Notes: generated by a model not told the origin, from the sequence alone. A DNA stretch of 36,652 nucleotides from an uncultured Lachnospiraceae bacterium (GCA_947623185.1 CANQGL010000018.1:1-36652); one strand, 5' to 3'. Counted from the first letter of the stretch, positions 1 to 7,779 are shown. Numbers and translations: made by a program.

Positions 1-108
1 GAGGAAGGCGAGGAAGTGACGTTTGAAAACCTGCGGTTCGTCGTCGAGAAGGTCGAACGGAACCGGATCGACAAGATCCACCTGTATATTCTGGAAAATA
101 ACCCTTGA
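1..108 (+). CDS. C-terminal end of a HlyC/CorC (CNNM-like) family protein, partial
   Basis: Only the last 35 residues are present, and the reading frame is open from base 1. The segment FENLRFVVEKVERNRIDKI has the look of the CorC/HlyC C-terminal domain, where a conserved Phe-x-Val strand is followed by a basic Asn-Arg-Ile turn. In the family this domain follows a DUF21 membrane domain and a CBS pair, and members are linked to Mg2+/Co2+/Mn2+ export or resistance. None of those upstream domains can be seen here. The stop codon at 106-108 lies inside the -35 box of the next transcription unit. The family call rests on a short segment. Confidence 0.65.
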   Translation, partial: EEGEEVTFENLRFVVEKVERNRIDKIHLYILENNP

Positions 109-133
109 CAATTTTTTGGAATGGATTTAAGAT
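105..133 (+). promoter_or_regulatory. Sigma-A-type promoter for the riboswitch-controlled unit
   Basis: A perfect -35 box TTGACA (105-110) and a -10 box TAAGAT (128-133) are separated by 17 bases. Predicted initiation near 140 would begin the transcript almost exactly at the 5' strand of the riboswitch P1 helix. The -35 box overlaps the stop codon of the preceding gene. Confidence 0.8.
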
Positions 134-140
134 TGTACCG

Positions 141-226
141 ACAAAAGGGGAGTAGTTAAAATACACCGTCAACAATCGCGGCGGAAACGTCTGGTGGTGT
201 ATACCGAAACGGTAACGAGACTTTTT
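141..226 (+). promoter_or_regulatory. yybP-ykoY family (Mn2+-sensing) riboswitch aptamer
   Basis: The core GGGGAGUAG (147-155), the CGUCAAC segment, a GGAAAC loop flanked by helix strands, a small CCGAAACGG hairpin and the AACGAGAC segment (214-221) occur in the order and spacing of the yybP-ykoY motif. CAAAAG (142-147) can pair with the U-rich strand from 221 to form P1. The same U-rich strand is also the 5' arm of the terminator that follows, so the two structures exclude each other. In characterised members Mn2+ binding stabilises P1 and switches transcription on. These usually precede Mn2+ exporters such as MntP, TerC-like or P-type ATPases, so the downstream gene here is unexpected. Confidence 0.85.
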
Positions 227-260
227 GCAGAGAGAAAATTTCTGCAAAAAGTCTTTTTTA
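219..260 (+). terminator. Rho-independent terminator forming the riboswitch expression platform
   Basis: The 13-base arm at 219-231 is perfectly complementary to 241-253, with a 9-base loop and a run of six T after the stem. The left arm contains the 3' half of the riboswitch P1 helix. Ligand-bound P1 should therefore prevent terminator formation. This is a classic transcriptional ON-switch arrangement. Confidence 0.9.
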
Positions 261-347
261 TTAGGAAGGAACTTTCCGGAACGCTGCGGCGCGGCTGGTA
301 TCGCAAGCGCCGCGGCGGAGAGAATTGTTTTCGCAGGAGGGAAAATC

Positions 348-1475
348 ATGGAATTCTTATGGAACGGTCTGCTGTCGATCACATGGCAGCAGGTTGTAAT
401 GTACGCGGTGGGGCTGGCGCTCATTTATCTGGCGATCGAAAAGGACTACGAACCGGCGCTGCTCCTGCCGATGGGCTTCGGGGCGATCCTCGTAAATATA
501 CCCGCGAGCGGCGCTCTGAATCAGATGATGGCCGGCGTGGGAGAAACGCAGGGCATCATCCAGTGGCTGTTCGAGACGGGGATCGAGGCGTCGGAGGCGT
601 TCCCGCTGCTCCTGTTCATCGGGATCGGCGCGATGATCGACTTCGGGCCGCTGCTCTCCAATCCGAAAATGTTCCTGTTCGGCGCGGCTGCGCAGTTCGG
701 GATCTTCCTCACGATCGTGCTGGCGGCGGTCCTCGGTTTCGATATCCGCGACGCGGCTTCGATCGGCATCATCGGCGCGGCCGACGGCCCGACGTCGATC
801 CTGGTGTCGCAGGTCCTAAGATCCAACTACATCGGAGCGATCGCGGTCGCGGCGTATTCGTATATGGCGCTCGTCCCGATCATCCAGCCGGCCGTCATCA
901 AAGCGGTCACCACGAAAAAGGAACGCATGATCCATATGCCGTACCAGCCGGGTAAAGTGAGCCGGTTCACCCGCATCGCGTTCCCGATCATCGTTACCTT
1001 TGTCGCCGGTCTGGTCGCTCCGGCTTCCGTATCCCTGGTCGGCTTCCTGATGTTCGGCAACCTGATCCGCGAGTGCGGCGCGCTCAACAGCCTGTCCGAG
1101 ACGGCCCAGCACACGCTGGCGAACCTGATCACCCTGCTTTTGGGGATCACGATCTCCTTCTCCATGCGGGCGGAGTATTTCGTGACCTGGCAGACGCTCA
1201 TGATCATGGCCCTCGGCCTGTTTGCCTTCGTGTTCGATACGGTCGGCGGCGTGCTGTTCGCTAAGATCCTCAACATCTTCTCAAAGACGAAGATCAATCC
1301 GATGATCGGAGCGGCGGGTATCTCCGCGTTCCCGATGTCGGCCCGCGTCATCGAGAAGATGGGCGTTGCCGAGGACAGTACGAACCACCTGCTCATGCAC
1401 GCGATCGGCGCGAACGTATCCGGTCAGGTCGCGTCGGCGATCGCCGGAGGCATCGTGCTCGGATTCTTTATGTAA
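348..1475 (+). CDS. Na+-translocating decarboxylase beta subunit-like membrane protein (OadB/GcdB/MmdB family)
   Basis: Encodes a 375-residue protein with about ten hydrophobic segments. The start is the ATG at 348, behind AGGAGG at 335-340; upstream in-frame codons run through the leader and terminator. Family signatures include the segment around GIIGAADGPTSILVSQ, with its conserved Asp-Gly-Pro, and a C-terminal helix GANVSGQVASAIAGG carrying the Asn and Ser implicated in Na+ movement. In the family this subunit decarboxylates carboxybiotin and drives Na+ out of the cell. Length is normal for Firmicutes homologues. No alpha (carboxyltransferase) or biotin-carrier gene is in the window; only a tiny OadG-like gene follows. 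It sits behind a Mn2+ riboswitch, so its physiological substrate and ion are open questions. Which decarboxylase it serves cannot be told from sequence. Confidence 0.88.
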   Translation: MEFLWNGLLSITWQQVVMYAVGLALIYLAIEKDYEPALLLPMGFGAILVNIPASGALNQMMAGVGETQGIIQWLFETGIEASEAFPLLLFIGIGAMIDFGPLLSNPKMFLFGAAAQFGIFLTIVLAAVLGFDIRDAASIGIIGAADGPTSILVSQVLRSNYIGAIAVAAYSYMALVPIIQPAVIKAVTTKKERMIHMPYQPGKVSRFTRIAFPIIVTFVAGLVAPASVSLVGFLMFGNLIRECGALNSLSETAQHTLANLITLLLGITISFSMRAEYFVTWQTLMIMALGLFAFVFDTVGGVLFAKILNIFSKTKINPMIGAAGISAFPMSARVIEKMGVAEDSTNHLLMHAIGANVSGQVASAIAGGIVLGFFM

Positions 1476-1577
1476 ACTTTATCCGTGAAACTGCATACCG
1501 CGGCCGGACCGGATATCCGCCGCGCTCAAAACGGTTTCCTCCGGGCGAGAGACCGGAAGGAAACAGGAGGTTTGATT

Positions 1578-1697
1578 ATGAATACGAATATTGCGCTCGC
1601 ACTCGGGATCATGTGGAAAGGCATGCTGGGGATCTTCGTCGTGATCGGGATCCTCGCGCTGGTCGTTTACCTGCTCGCGAAATTCGGGTCGAAATAA
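1578..1697 (+). CDS. Single-span small membrane protein, OadG-related small subunit
   Basis: Encodes 39 residues from an ATG at 1578, with AGGAGG at 1565-1570 and a 7-base gap. It is essentially one transmembrane helix (about residues 9-34) ending in a short basic tail, KFGSK. Position directly after the beta subunit, size and topology match the small gamma-like subunits that accompany Na+-translocating decarboxylases. The gamma subunit normally anchors the alpha subunit and binds a metal ion through its soluble tail, which is almost absent here. It could serve only to stabilise the beta subunit. An upstream in-frame ATG at 1485 would add 31 residues without a comparable ribosome site, so I prefer the later start. 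Confidence 0.65.
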   Translation: MNTNIALALGIMWKGMLGIFVVIGILALVVYLLAKFGSK

Positions 1698-1726
1698 ACG
1701 AAACCGCAGACCGCGCGGCCGCCCGC

Positions 1727-2086
1727 CTAACTCAGTATCCCGCCCGCCGCTCCGCTTCCGGCACACATGCCGAGGACGGTCAGGATATGCATGAGGTCGC
1801 CGGGAAGGCCGCCGCTTTGCGCAAGCGACATCAGAAACAGGAAGGCAAAATACAGAAGGCCGGTCAGCAGGCCCCAGAAGAATCGCCGCGTTTTCAGGAC
1901 TTTGCCCGCGATGAGACCGCCGGCCAGGCAGGAGAGGATATAAACGGCGTTCACGCCCATATCGACCTGCGCCTCGGGCAGCCGGAAACGGTAGAGCGCG
2001 AAAGAGAGCGCGGCCAGAAGAACGGCGGAGATCAGATAGGTAATGATAAGGGTTCGGATGACGAGCCAGGGGGTCCTTGATTTCAT
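1727..2086 (-). CDS. TIGR04086-family four-helix membrane protein
   Basis: Encodes 119 residues with four hydrophobic segments separated by short loops, including a Gly-rich helix (SCLAGGLIAGKVLKTRRFFWGL) and the ending MCAGSGAAGGILS. This pattern is typical of the small TIGR04086 membrane proteins found in Clostridia, often near yajC, SCIFF and secDF as here. Molecular function is unknown for the family. The start is supported by GAAAGGAG just upstream on the minus strand. It converges with the OadG-like gene, with a gap of only 29 bases, and is divergent from the SCIFF precursor. Confidence 0.75.
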   Translation of the reverse strand: MKSRTPWLVIRTLIITYLISAVLLAALSFALYRFRLPEAQVDMGVNAVYILSCLAGGLIAGKVLKTRRFFWGLLTGLLYFAFLFLMSLAQSGGLPGDLMHILTVLGMCAGSGAAGGILS

Positions 2087-2110
2087 AAATAACTCCTTTC
2101 ATGATTTCGG

Positions 2111-2136
2111 AAACGGGCCGTTCGGACGGCCCCGTT
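2111..2136. other. Strong hairpin in the divergent intergenic region
   Basis: AAACGGGCCGT (2111-2121) and ACGGCCCCGTTT (2125-2136) pair around a four-base loop with one bulged C. On the minus strand it would lie in the leader of the TIGR04086 gene, about 25 bases before its start, so it could act as an attenuator. On the plus strand it could stop read-through towards the SCIFF gene. The T-tract is weak in both directions. Confidence 0.4.
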
Positions 2137-2173
2137 TGTTCAACATATTCGCAAATACCGTAGATTATCCCTA

Positions 2174-2202
2174 TTGCAAGATTTGAATCTCTATGCTATA
2201 AT
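2174..2202 (+). promoter_or_regulatory. Promoter of the SCIFF precursor gene
   Basis: TTGCAA (2174-2179) and a perfect TATAAT (2197-2202) are 17 bases apart. TGC directly before the -10 box gives an extended -10 element. Predicted initiation near 2209 leaves a leader of about 70 bases that can fold into small hairpins around GGTGC/GCACC. This should be a strong promoter, fitting an abundant precursor peptide. Confidence 0.8.
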
Positions 2203-2281
2203 ATGAGCACTTGGCAGGTGCCGGACGCATCGTTTGGGCACCGCACAGGCACACTTAGACTTTATATCGGAGGAAGATAAC

Positions 2282-2428
2282 ATGAAGCATGCAACAACAC
2301 TGAGCTCCAATACGTTAAAGAACAGCATGAAGAAGGGCGGATGCGGCGAGTGCCAGACCTCCTGCCAGTCCGCATGCAAAACTTCCTGCACGGTAGGAAA
2401 CCAGAGCTGCGAGAACCGTAATCGCTAA
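2282..2428 (+). CDS. scfA: SCIFF ranthipeptide precursor peptide
   Basis: Encodes 48 residues with six cysteines in the C-terminal half (GGCGECQTSCQSACKTSCTVGNQSC). This is the defining pattern of SCIFF, six cysteines in forty-five residues, a near-universal RiPP precursor in Clostridia. The N-terminal MKHATTLSSNTLKNSMKKGG acts as leader for the maturase. The adjacent radical SAM enzyme links Cys thiols to alpha-carbons of acceptor residues, often Thr, giving thioether crosslinks. The start at 2282 follows GGAGGAAG at 2271-2278. A longer frame from 2234 exists but lacks the family's N-terminus. The biological role of the mature peptide is not settled; quorum-type signalling has been proposed for related ranthipeptides. 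Confidence 0.93.
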   Translation: MKHATTLSSNTLKNSMKKGGCGECQTSCQSACKTSCTVGNQSCENRNR

Positions 2429-2463
2429 TGGAAAGGGAATCAAAACCCGAAACGCATGTAAGA

Positions 2464-2500
2464 CCCCTGCGGTCGTATGATTGCAGGGGCTATTCTTGTG
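2464..2500 (+). terminator. Partial terminator or attenuator between SCIFF precursor and maturase
   Basis: CCCCTGC (2464-2470) pairs with GCAGGGG (2483-2489) around a 12-base loop, followed by a weak CTATTCTTG tract. The hairpin sits in the 166-base gap between precursor and maturase. A leaky terminator here would give more precursor than enzyme, a common arrangement in RiPP operons. It might also stabilise the 3' end of the precursor message. Confidence 0.55.
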
Positions 2501-2594
2501 ACGCAGGAAAGTTTTCGGGTCCCGTGACGTACGGGAAGACCCAGCAGGCGGGACGCGGTCCCGCTTCGGCTATGTTTCGGACGGAGTGAACAAC

Positions 2595-3989
2595 TTGATA
2601 CATCAGTACATCAACAACGGATACCATATCATCCTGGACGTCAACAGCGGTTCGGTCCATGCGGCCGACGCGCTTTTCTATGATGTGACCGCCGTCCTTG
2701 CCGGATGCGTCGCGGATATGGAAAAGCCGAGACCGCTTTCCGCGGAGGAAAAAGCGCAGGTCTATGAACGGCTTTCGGGGAAATACCGAAAAGAGGAACT
2801 GGACGACGCGCTCTCGGATATTCAGGAACTGATCGACGCGGAGGAGCTTTTTACGGCCGACGTTTATAAGGACTATGTGGTCGATTTCAAGAAGCGCCAG
2901 ACCGTCGTAAAGGCGCTCTGCCTCCACATCGCCCACGACTGCAACCTCACCTGCCGGTATTGCTTCGCGGGAGAGGGCGAATACCACGGACGGCGCGCGA
3001 TGATGAGCTTCGAGGTGGGAAAGAAGGCGCTCGATTTCCTGATCGCCAATTCCGGGAACCGCGTCAACCTCGAGGTGGATTTCTTCGGCGGCGAGCCGCT
3101 CATGAACTGGGATGTGGTAAAGAAACTCGTCGAGTACGGCCGCTCGCAGGAGAAGGAACACAACAAGCGGTTCCGCTTTACCCTGACGACGAACGGCGTG
3201 CTCTTAAACGACGAGATCATGGACTTCTGCAATCGAGAGATGAGCAACGTGGTTTTGAGCCTCGACGGGCGGAAGGAAGTCAACGACCGGATGCGGCCGT
3301 TCCCGAACGGAAGCGGGAGCTACGACCTGATCGTTCCGAAATTCCAAAAGTTTGCGGAATCACGCGGCGACAGGGACTATTTCGTCCGCGGGACGTTTAC
3401 GCGGAACAACCTCGACTTTTCAAAGGACGTGCTCCACTTCGCCGACCTCGGCTTTAAGAAGCTTTCGATCGAGCCGGTGGTCGCGCCGCCGGAAGCGCCG
3501 TATTCCATCCGCGAGGAGGATCTTCCGCAGATCCTCGACGAGTACGATAAGCTGGCAAAGGAATTCGTAAAGCGCGAAAAAGAGGGCCGGGGATTTCGGT
3601 TCTTCCATTTTATGATCGATCTGAGCCAGGGACCGTGCGTGGCGAAACGCCTTTCGGGATGCGGATCGGGGACCGAGTATCTGGCGGTCACGCCGTGGGG
3701 AGACCTCTACCCGTGCCATCAGTTCGTGGGGATGGAAGATTTCCTGCTCGGCAACGTCGACGACGGCATCACGAACACGAAGGTGCGCGACGAGTTCAAA
3801 CTGTGCAATGTTTACGCGAAGGAAAAATGCAGGGACTGCTTTGCGAGGTTTTACTGCAGCGGCGGCTGCGCGGCAAATTCCTACAATTTCCACGGGAGTA
3901 TCACGGACGCTTATGACGTTGGCTGCGAGATGCAGAAAAAACGGATTGAGTGTGCGATCATGATAAAAGCGGCGCTGGCCGACGCCTGA
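2595..3989 (+). CDS. scfB: SCIFF radical SAM maturase (thioether-forming, SPASM)
   Basis: Encodes 464 residues. After an N-terminal precursor-recognition region comes the radical SAM motif CNLTCRYC (CxxxCxxC) at about residues 116-123, which binds the catalytic [4Fe-4S] cluster. The C-terminal SPASM/twitch cysteines are seen around CGSGTEYLAVTPWGDLYPC and CRDCFARFYCSGGC and bind auxiliary clusters. I chose the TTG at 2595 because GGAG at 2583-2586 is 8 bases upstream and the resulting N-terminus, IHQYINNGYHIILDVNSG, matches where SCIFF maturases begin. A GTG at 2586 is in frame but overlaps that ribosome site. The enzyme acts on the peptide encoded just upstream. It is followed after 59 bases by secDF, the usual neighbour in Clostridia. 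Confidence 0.92.
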   Translation: MIHQYINNGYHIILDVNSGSVHAADALFYDVTAVLAGCVADMEKPRPLSAEEKAQVYERLSGKYRKEELDDALSDIQELIDAEELFTADVYKDYVVDFKKRQTVVKALCLHIAHDCNLTCRYCFAGEGEYHGRRAMMSFEVGKKALDFLIANSGNRVNLEVDFFGGEPLMNWDVVKKLVEYGRSQEKEHNKRFRFTLTTNGVLLNDEIMDFCNREMSNVVLSLDGRKEVNDRMRPFPNGSGSYDLIVPKFQKFAESRGDRDYFVRGTFTRNNLDFSKDVLHFADLGFKKLSIEPVVAPPEAPYSIREEDLPQILDEYDKLAKEFVKREKEGRGFRFFHFMIDLSQGPCVAKRLSGCGSGTEYLAVTPWGDLYPCHQFVGMEDFLLGNVDDGITNTKVRDEFKLCNVYAKEKCRDCFARFYCSGGCAANSYNFHGSITDAYDVGCEMQKKRIECAIMIKAALADA

Positions 3990-4048
3990 ACGATCGGGCG
4001 CACGCCGGCGCATACGGTAAATAAATCTTGAGATAGGAGAAATGAATC

Positions 4049-6247
4049 ATGAACAGCAACAGAGGAAAAGGCATACTTGGCCTTATCTGCGTTCTGATCG
4101 CGATCGCCGCATTCGGATATTTCGGCTACGATACGCTTCAGAAGAGCAAGCTTGTCACCGACGAGAACGGAGCGGTGGCGTACCAGGACGGAGGGATCCG
4201 GCTCGGCCTTGATCTGGCCGGCGGCGTCAGCATCACCTACCGCGCGGTCGAGGACAACCCCAGCGAGGAGGACATGTCCGATACGCAGTACAAGCTGCAG
4301 CAGAGAGTTCAGAATTACAGCACGGAGGCCGAGGTCTACCGTGAGGGAAACAACCGTATCAATATCGATATCCCCGGTGTTTCCGACGCGAACGCGATCC
4401 TGGAGGAACTCGGAAAACCCGGTTCCCTTCTGTTCCTCGACGAAAATCTTGAAGTCGTCCTCGAAGGAACGGACGTCGCTTCCGCAAAGGCCATGAGCTA
4501 CCGCGACCGTCAGACCGGCGCCACGAGCTATGAGGTCGCGCTGACCTTCACGGATGAGGGCGCGAAGAAATTCGCGGAAGTCACGGCTGCCAACGTCGGC
4601 AAGCGGATCGCCATCGTCTACGACGGCGTGATCTACTCGAACCCCACGGTCCAGACCGCGATCACCGGCGGACAGGCTTCCATCACGGGCCTTACTTCCT
4701 ATGAAGAATGCGAACAGCTCGCATCCACCATCCGCATCGGTTCCCTGTCGCTCGAACTTGAGGAGCTGCGCTCCACGGTCGTCGGCGCGAAGCTGGGCCA
4801 GGATGCGATCTCGACCAGCCTTAAGGCGGGCGTGATCGGTTTTGCGATCGTCTGCCTGTTCATGATCGTTGTATATCTGATCCCGGGCCTCGCGGCGTCC
4901 ATCGCGCTGTGCCTGTATGTCGCGCTGATCCTGGTGCTTCTGGCGGCGTTTGAGGTGACCCTCACGCTTCCGGGCGTAGCCGGTATCATTCTTTCGATCG
5001 GTATGGCGGTCGACGCGAACGTCATCATCTTCACCCGTATCAAGGAGGAGATCGGCGTCGGCAAGACCGTACAGTCCGCGATCAAGACCGGTTTCTCGAA
5101 GGCAATGTCCGCCATCATCGACGGCAACGTGACGACGCTGATCGCGGCCGCGGTCCTCTACTGGAGAGGTTCCGGCACGGTCAAGGGATTCGCGACCACG
5201 CTGGCGATCGGTATCGTCCTTTCGATGGTAACGGCGCTGTTCGTGACCCGGTTTATCTTAAACAGCCTCTTTAACCTCGGCTTTACGGACAAGAAGTTCT
5301 ACGGCGTGAGAAAAGAGAAGACCCCGATCAATTTCCTCGGGAAGAGAAAGATCTTCCTTGCGATCTCGGCGGCGGTCATCGTCCTCGGTTTTGCGGGAAT
5401 GTTCTTAAATACGTCGTCCATCGGCGGAGCTTTCAACTACGGGCTCGATTTCCGCGGCGGTACTTCCACCAACGTGACCTTCAACGAGGATATGTCGCTT
5501 GAGCAGATCTCCTCCGAGGTGGTTCCGGTCGTCGAGAGCATCACGAACGGCGGAGACGTCCAGACCCAGAAGGTAGCGGGAACGAACGAAGTCATCATCC
5601 GCACCAGAACGCTCAGCGTTGAGGAGCGTCAGGCTCTCGACAAGGCTCTGGCGGACAACTTCGGCGTCGACGAATCGACGATCACGGCCGAGAGCATTTC
5701 CGGCGCGATCAGCGACGAGATGAAGCGGGACGCCGTCGTGGCGACGGTCATCGCGACGATCTTCATGCTGATCTATATCTGGATCCGCTTTAAGGACATC
5801 CGCTTTGCGGCGAGCGCGGTCATCGCGCTGGTACACGACGTGCTCGTCGTGCTGGCCTGCTACGCGCTGGCGAAATGGTCGGTCGGATCCACCGCGATCG
5901 CCTGCCTGCTTACGATCGTCGGTTACTCGATCAACGCCACTATCGTTATCTTCGACCGTATCCGTGAGAACCTGAAGCTTTCCGGAACGAGAGCGGATCT
6001 GGCGGAGATCGTGAACCGAAGCATCACCCAGACCTTTACGAGAAGTATCAATACTTCCCTGACGACCTTTATCATGGTACTCGTGCTGTTCATCATGGGC
6101 GTGTCCTCGATCCGTGAGTTCGCGCTTCCGCTGATGGCCGGTATCATCTGCGGCACCTACTCGTCCGTCTGCCTGACCGGCGCGCTCTGGTACATGATGA
6201 GCGTGAACAAGGCGAAGAAGGCGAAGGAAAAAGCCGCCGAAAAATAA
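4049..6247 (+). CDS. secDF: Protein translocase subunit SecDF (fused SecD-SecF)
   Basis: Encodes 732 residues. SecD half: an N-terminal membrane helix, the LGLDLAGG motif at residues 52-59, a periplasmic-type domain, and a five-helix bundle with GMAVDANVIIFTRIKEE. SecF half: its first helix near residue 435, the matching YGLDFRGGTS motif near residue 462, and a second bundle with VGYSINATIVIFDRIREN. SecDF is an RND-type accessory to SecYEG that uses ion flow to pull exported proteins across the membrane. Fusion of the two halves into one chain is common in Firmicutes. AGGAGA at 4037-4042 supports the start. It lies between the SCIFF genes and tgt, and yajC, its partner in the Sec holocomplex, is two genes on. 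Confidence 0.97.
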   Translation: MNSNRGKGILGLICVLIAIAAFGYFGYDTLQKSKLVTDENGAVAYQDGGIRLGLDLAGGVSITYRAVEDNPSEEDMSDTQYKLQQRVQNYSTEAEVYREGNNRINIDIPGVSDANAILEELGKPGSLLFLDENLEVVLEGTDVASAKAMSYRDRQTGATSYEVALTFTDEGAKKFAEVTAANVGKRIAIVYDGVIYSNPTVQTAITGGQASITGLTSYEECEQLASTIRIGSLSLELEELRSTVVGAKLGQDAISTSLKAGVIGFAIVCLFMIVVYLIPGLAASIALCLYVALILVLLAAFEVTLTLPGVAGIILSIGMAVDANVIIFTRIKEEIGVGKTVQSAIKTGFSKAMSAIIDGNVTTLIAAAVLYWRGSGTVKGFATTLAIGIVLSMVTALFVTRFILNSLFNLGFTDKKFYGVRKEKTPINFLGKRKIFLAISAAVIVLGFAGMFLNTSSIGGAFNYGLDFRGGTSTNVTFNEDMSLEQISSEVVPVVESITNGGDVQTQKVAGTNEVIIRTRTLSVEERQALDKALADNFGVDESTITAESISGAISDEMKRDAVVATVIATIFMLIYIWIRFKDIRFAASAVIALVHDVLVVLACYALAKWSVGSTAIACLLTIVGYSINATIVIFDRIRENLKLSGTRADLAEIVNRSITQTFTRSINTSLTTFIMVLVLFIMGVSSIREFALPLMAGIICGTYSSVCLTGALWYMMSVNKAKKAKEKAAEK

Positions 6248-6259
6248 ACGGGAACTCGC

Positions 6260-7423
6260 ATGAAATATCAAATTCTGGCGAAAGACGGACGTGCCAAACG
6301 GGCGGTCCTGGAGACGGTCCACGGCACGGTCCAGACGCCGGTGTTCATGAACGTGGGAACGGTCGGCGCGATCAAGGGCGCGGTATCGACGGACGATCTG
6401 CGGGAGATCGGGACCCAGGTCGAGCTTTCAAACACCTACCATCTTCATGTGCGGACCGGCGACGAGACGATCCGGGAACTCGGCGGCCTCCATAAGTTTA
6501 TGAACTGGGACCGTCCGATCCTCACGGATTCCGGCGGATTTCAGGTATTTTCGCTCGCCGGCCTCCGAAAGATCAAAGAAGAGGGCGTTTACTTCAACTC
6601 CCACATCGACGGGCATAAGATCTTCATGGGACCGGAGGAGAGCATACGGATCCAGTCGAACCTCGGCTCGACGATCGCGATGGCGTTCGACGAGTGCGCC
6701 CCGCATCCCTGTACGCGCGAGTACATGGAAAACTCGGTGGCGCGGACGACGCGCTGGCTGGCCCGCTGCAAGGTGGAGATGGAACGGCTCAACGATCTGC
6801 CCGACACGGTGAACCGCGAGCAGCTCCTGTTCGGCATCAACCAGGGCGGGACCTTTGAGGATATCCGCGTCGCGCATGCGGAGGCGATCCGGGCGATGGA
6901 CTGCGACGGATACGCGATCGGCGGACTGGCGGTAGGCGAGAGCCACGAGGAAATGTACCATATCCTCGACGTGACCGTGCCGCATCTTCCGGAGGACAAA
7001 CCGGTCTACCTGATGGGAGTCGGGACTCCGGCCAACATCCTGGAGAGCGTGGATCGCGGCGTCGATTTCTTCGACTGCGTATACCCGTCGCGAAACGGCC
7101 GCCACGGACATGTATATACGAGCTTCGGGAAACTGAACCTCTTTAATGAAAAGTATGCGAAGGACCTCCGCCCGATCGAGGAGGGGTGCCGGTGCCCGGC
7201 CTGCCGTTCCTACAGCAGAGCCTATATCAGACACCTCCTGAAGGCGAAGGAAATGCTTGGAATGCGGCTATGCGTGCTCCACAACCTGTATTTTTATAAT
7301 ACACTGATGACGGAGATCCGCGACGCGATCGAAAACCGTCGCTACGCGGAGTATAAAGAAAGAAAACTCGCCGGTCTGAACGGAAAGAGCGGCGAGACGG
7401 ACGGAGCCGCGGAGCAAGGGTAA
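6260..7423 (+). CDS. tgt: tRNA-guanine transglycosylase (queuine tRNA-ribosyltransferase)
   Basis: Encodes 387 residues. Tgt exchanges guanine-34 of GUN-anticodon tRNAs for preQ1 during queuosine synthesis. Visible family marks are DSGGFQVFSL, whose Asp90 acts as general acid/base; the nucleophile region FDCVYPSRNGRHG near residue 271; and the C-terminal zinc site CRCPAC plus the His in CVLHNLYFY (CxCxxC...H). The gene begins 12 bases after secDF, with a modest GGGA ribosome site, so they are probably co-transcribed. The C-terminus carries an extra polar tail after KLAGLNG. No other queuosine genes are in the window. Confidence 0.97.
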   Translation: MKYQILAKDGRAKRAVLETVHGTVQTPVFMNVGTVGAIKGAVSTDDLREIGTQVELSNTYHLHVRTGDETIRELGGLHKFMNWDRPILTDSGGFQVFSLAGLRKIKEEGVYFNSHIDGHKIFMGPEESIRIQSNLGSTIAMAFDECAPHPCTREYMENSVARTTRWLARCKVEMERLNDLPDTVNREQLLFGINQGGTFEDIRVAHAEAIRAMDCDGYAIGGLAVGESHEEMYHILDVTVPHLPEDKPVYLMGVGTPANILESVDRGVDFFDCVYPSRNGRHGHVYTSFGKLNLFNEKYAKDLRPIEEGCRCPACRSYSRAYIRHLLKAKEMLGMRLCVLHNLYFYNTLMTEIRDAIENRRYAEYKERKLAGLNGKSGETDGAAEQG

Positions 7424-7470
7424 GAACGCGGACCGCGGTAAATAAGTACGGAAATGGGGGCTTGTAAATT

Positions 7471-7764
7471 ATGAAACGACTGAGCAGAGTAAAATGCCTT
7501 ATGGCGGCGGCAGCGGCGGCGCTGTGCCTTACGTTTGCGGCAGTTCCGGCGGAGACCGTATTTGCGGCCCCCGAAGCGGAAGCGGCGGTCGCGGCAGAAG
7601 AACCCGCGGCGGCGGAGACGGCGGACAGTTCCGACGAGGACGGCGCGGTCTTTCTGATCATCATGGGCGGCGGCCTGCTGGTGATCCTCGTCGCGGTAGT
7701 CGCGGCGGTCAGCACGGTCTCGTCGTCGGTTTTCATCGCGACCGAGATCGAGGACGAAGACTGA
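7471..7764 (+). CDS. Small Ala-rich signal-peptide membrane protein, unknown function
   Basis: Encodes 97 residues. Residues 1-32 look like a signal peptide (MKRLSRVK, then an Ala/Leu-rich core ending ETVFA). They are followed by an acidic Ala/Glu-rich linker and one transmembrane helix at about residues 58-82 (VFLIIMGGGLLVILVAVVAAV), with an acidic tail EIEDED. GGGGG at 7457-7461 serves as ribosome site. I do not recognise a family. It lies between tgt and yajC and ends just before a terminator, so it belongs to the SCIFF-secDF-tgt unit. A role at the translocon is possible only by position. Strong third-position GC bias like its neighbours supports it being a real gene. Confidence 0.65.
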   Translation: MKRLSRVKCLMAAAAAALCLTFAAVPAETVFAAPEAEAAVAAEEPAAAETADSSDEDGAVFLIIMGGGLLVILVAVVAAVSTVSSSVFIATEIEDED

Positions 7765-7779
7765 TAAATTACCGGAACG

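Noticed and set aside
194-955. Open frame of 253 codons on the plus strand starting in the riboswitch
   Set aside because: It runs through the aptamer, terminator and into the decarboxylase gene in another frame. Its product is Arg/Gly-rich without hydrophobic segments.
5405-6322. Open frame of 305 codons on the minus strand
   Set aside because: Antisense to the 3' half of secDF and the start of tgt, with shadow-type composition.
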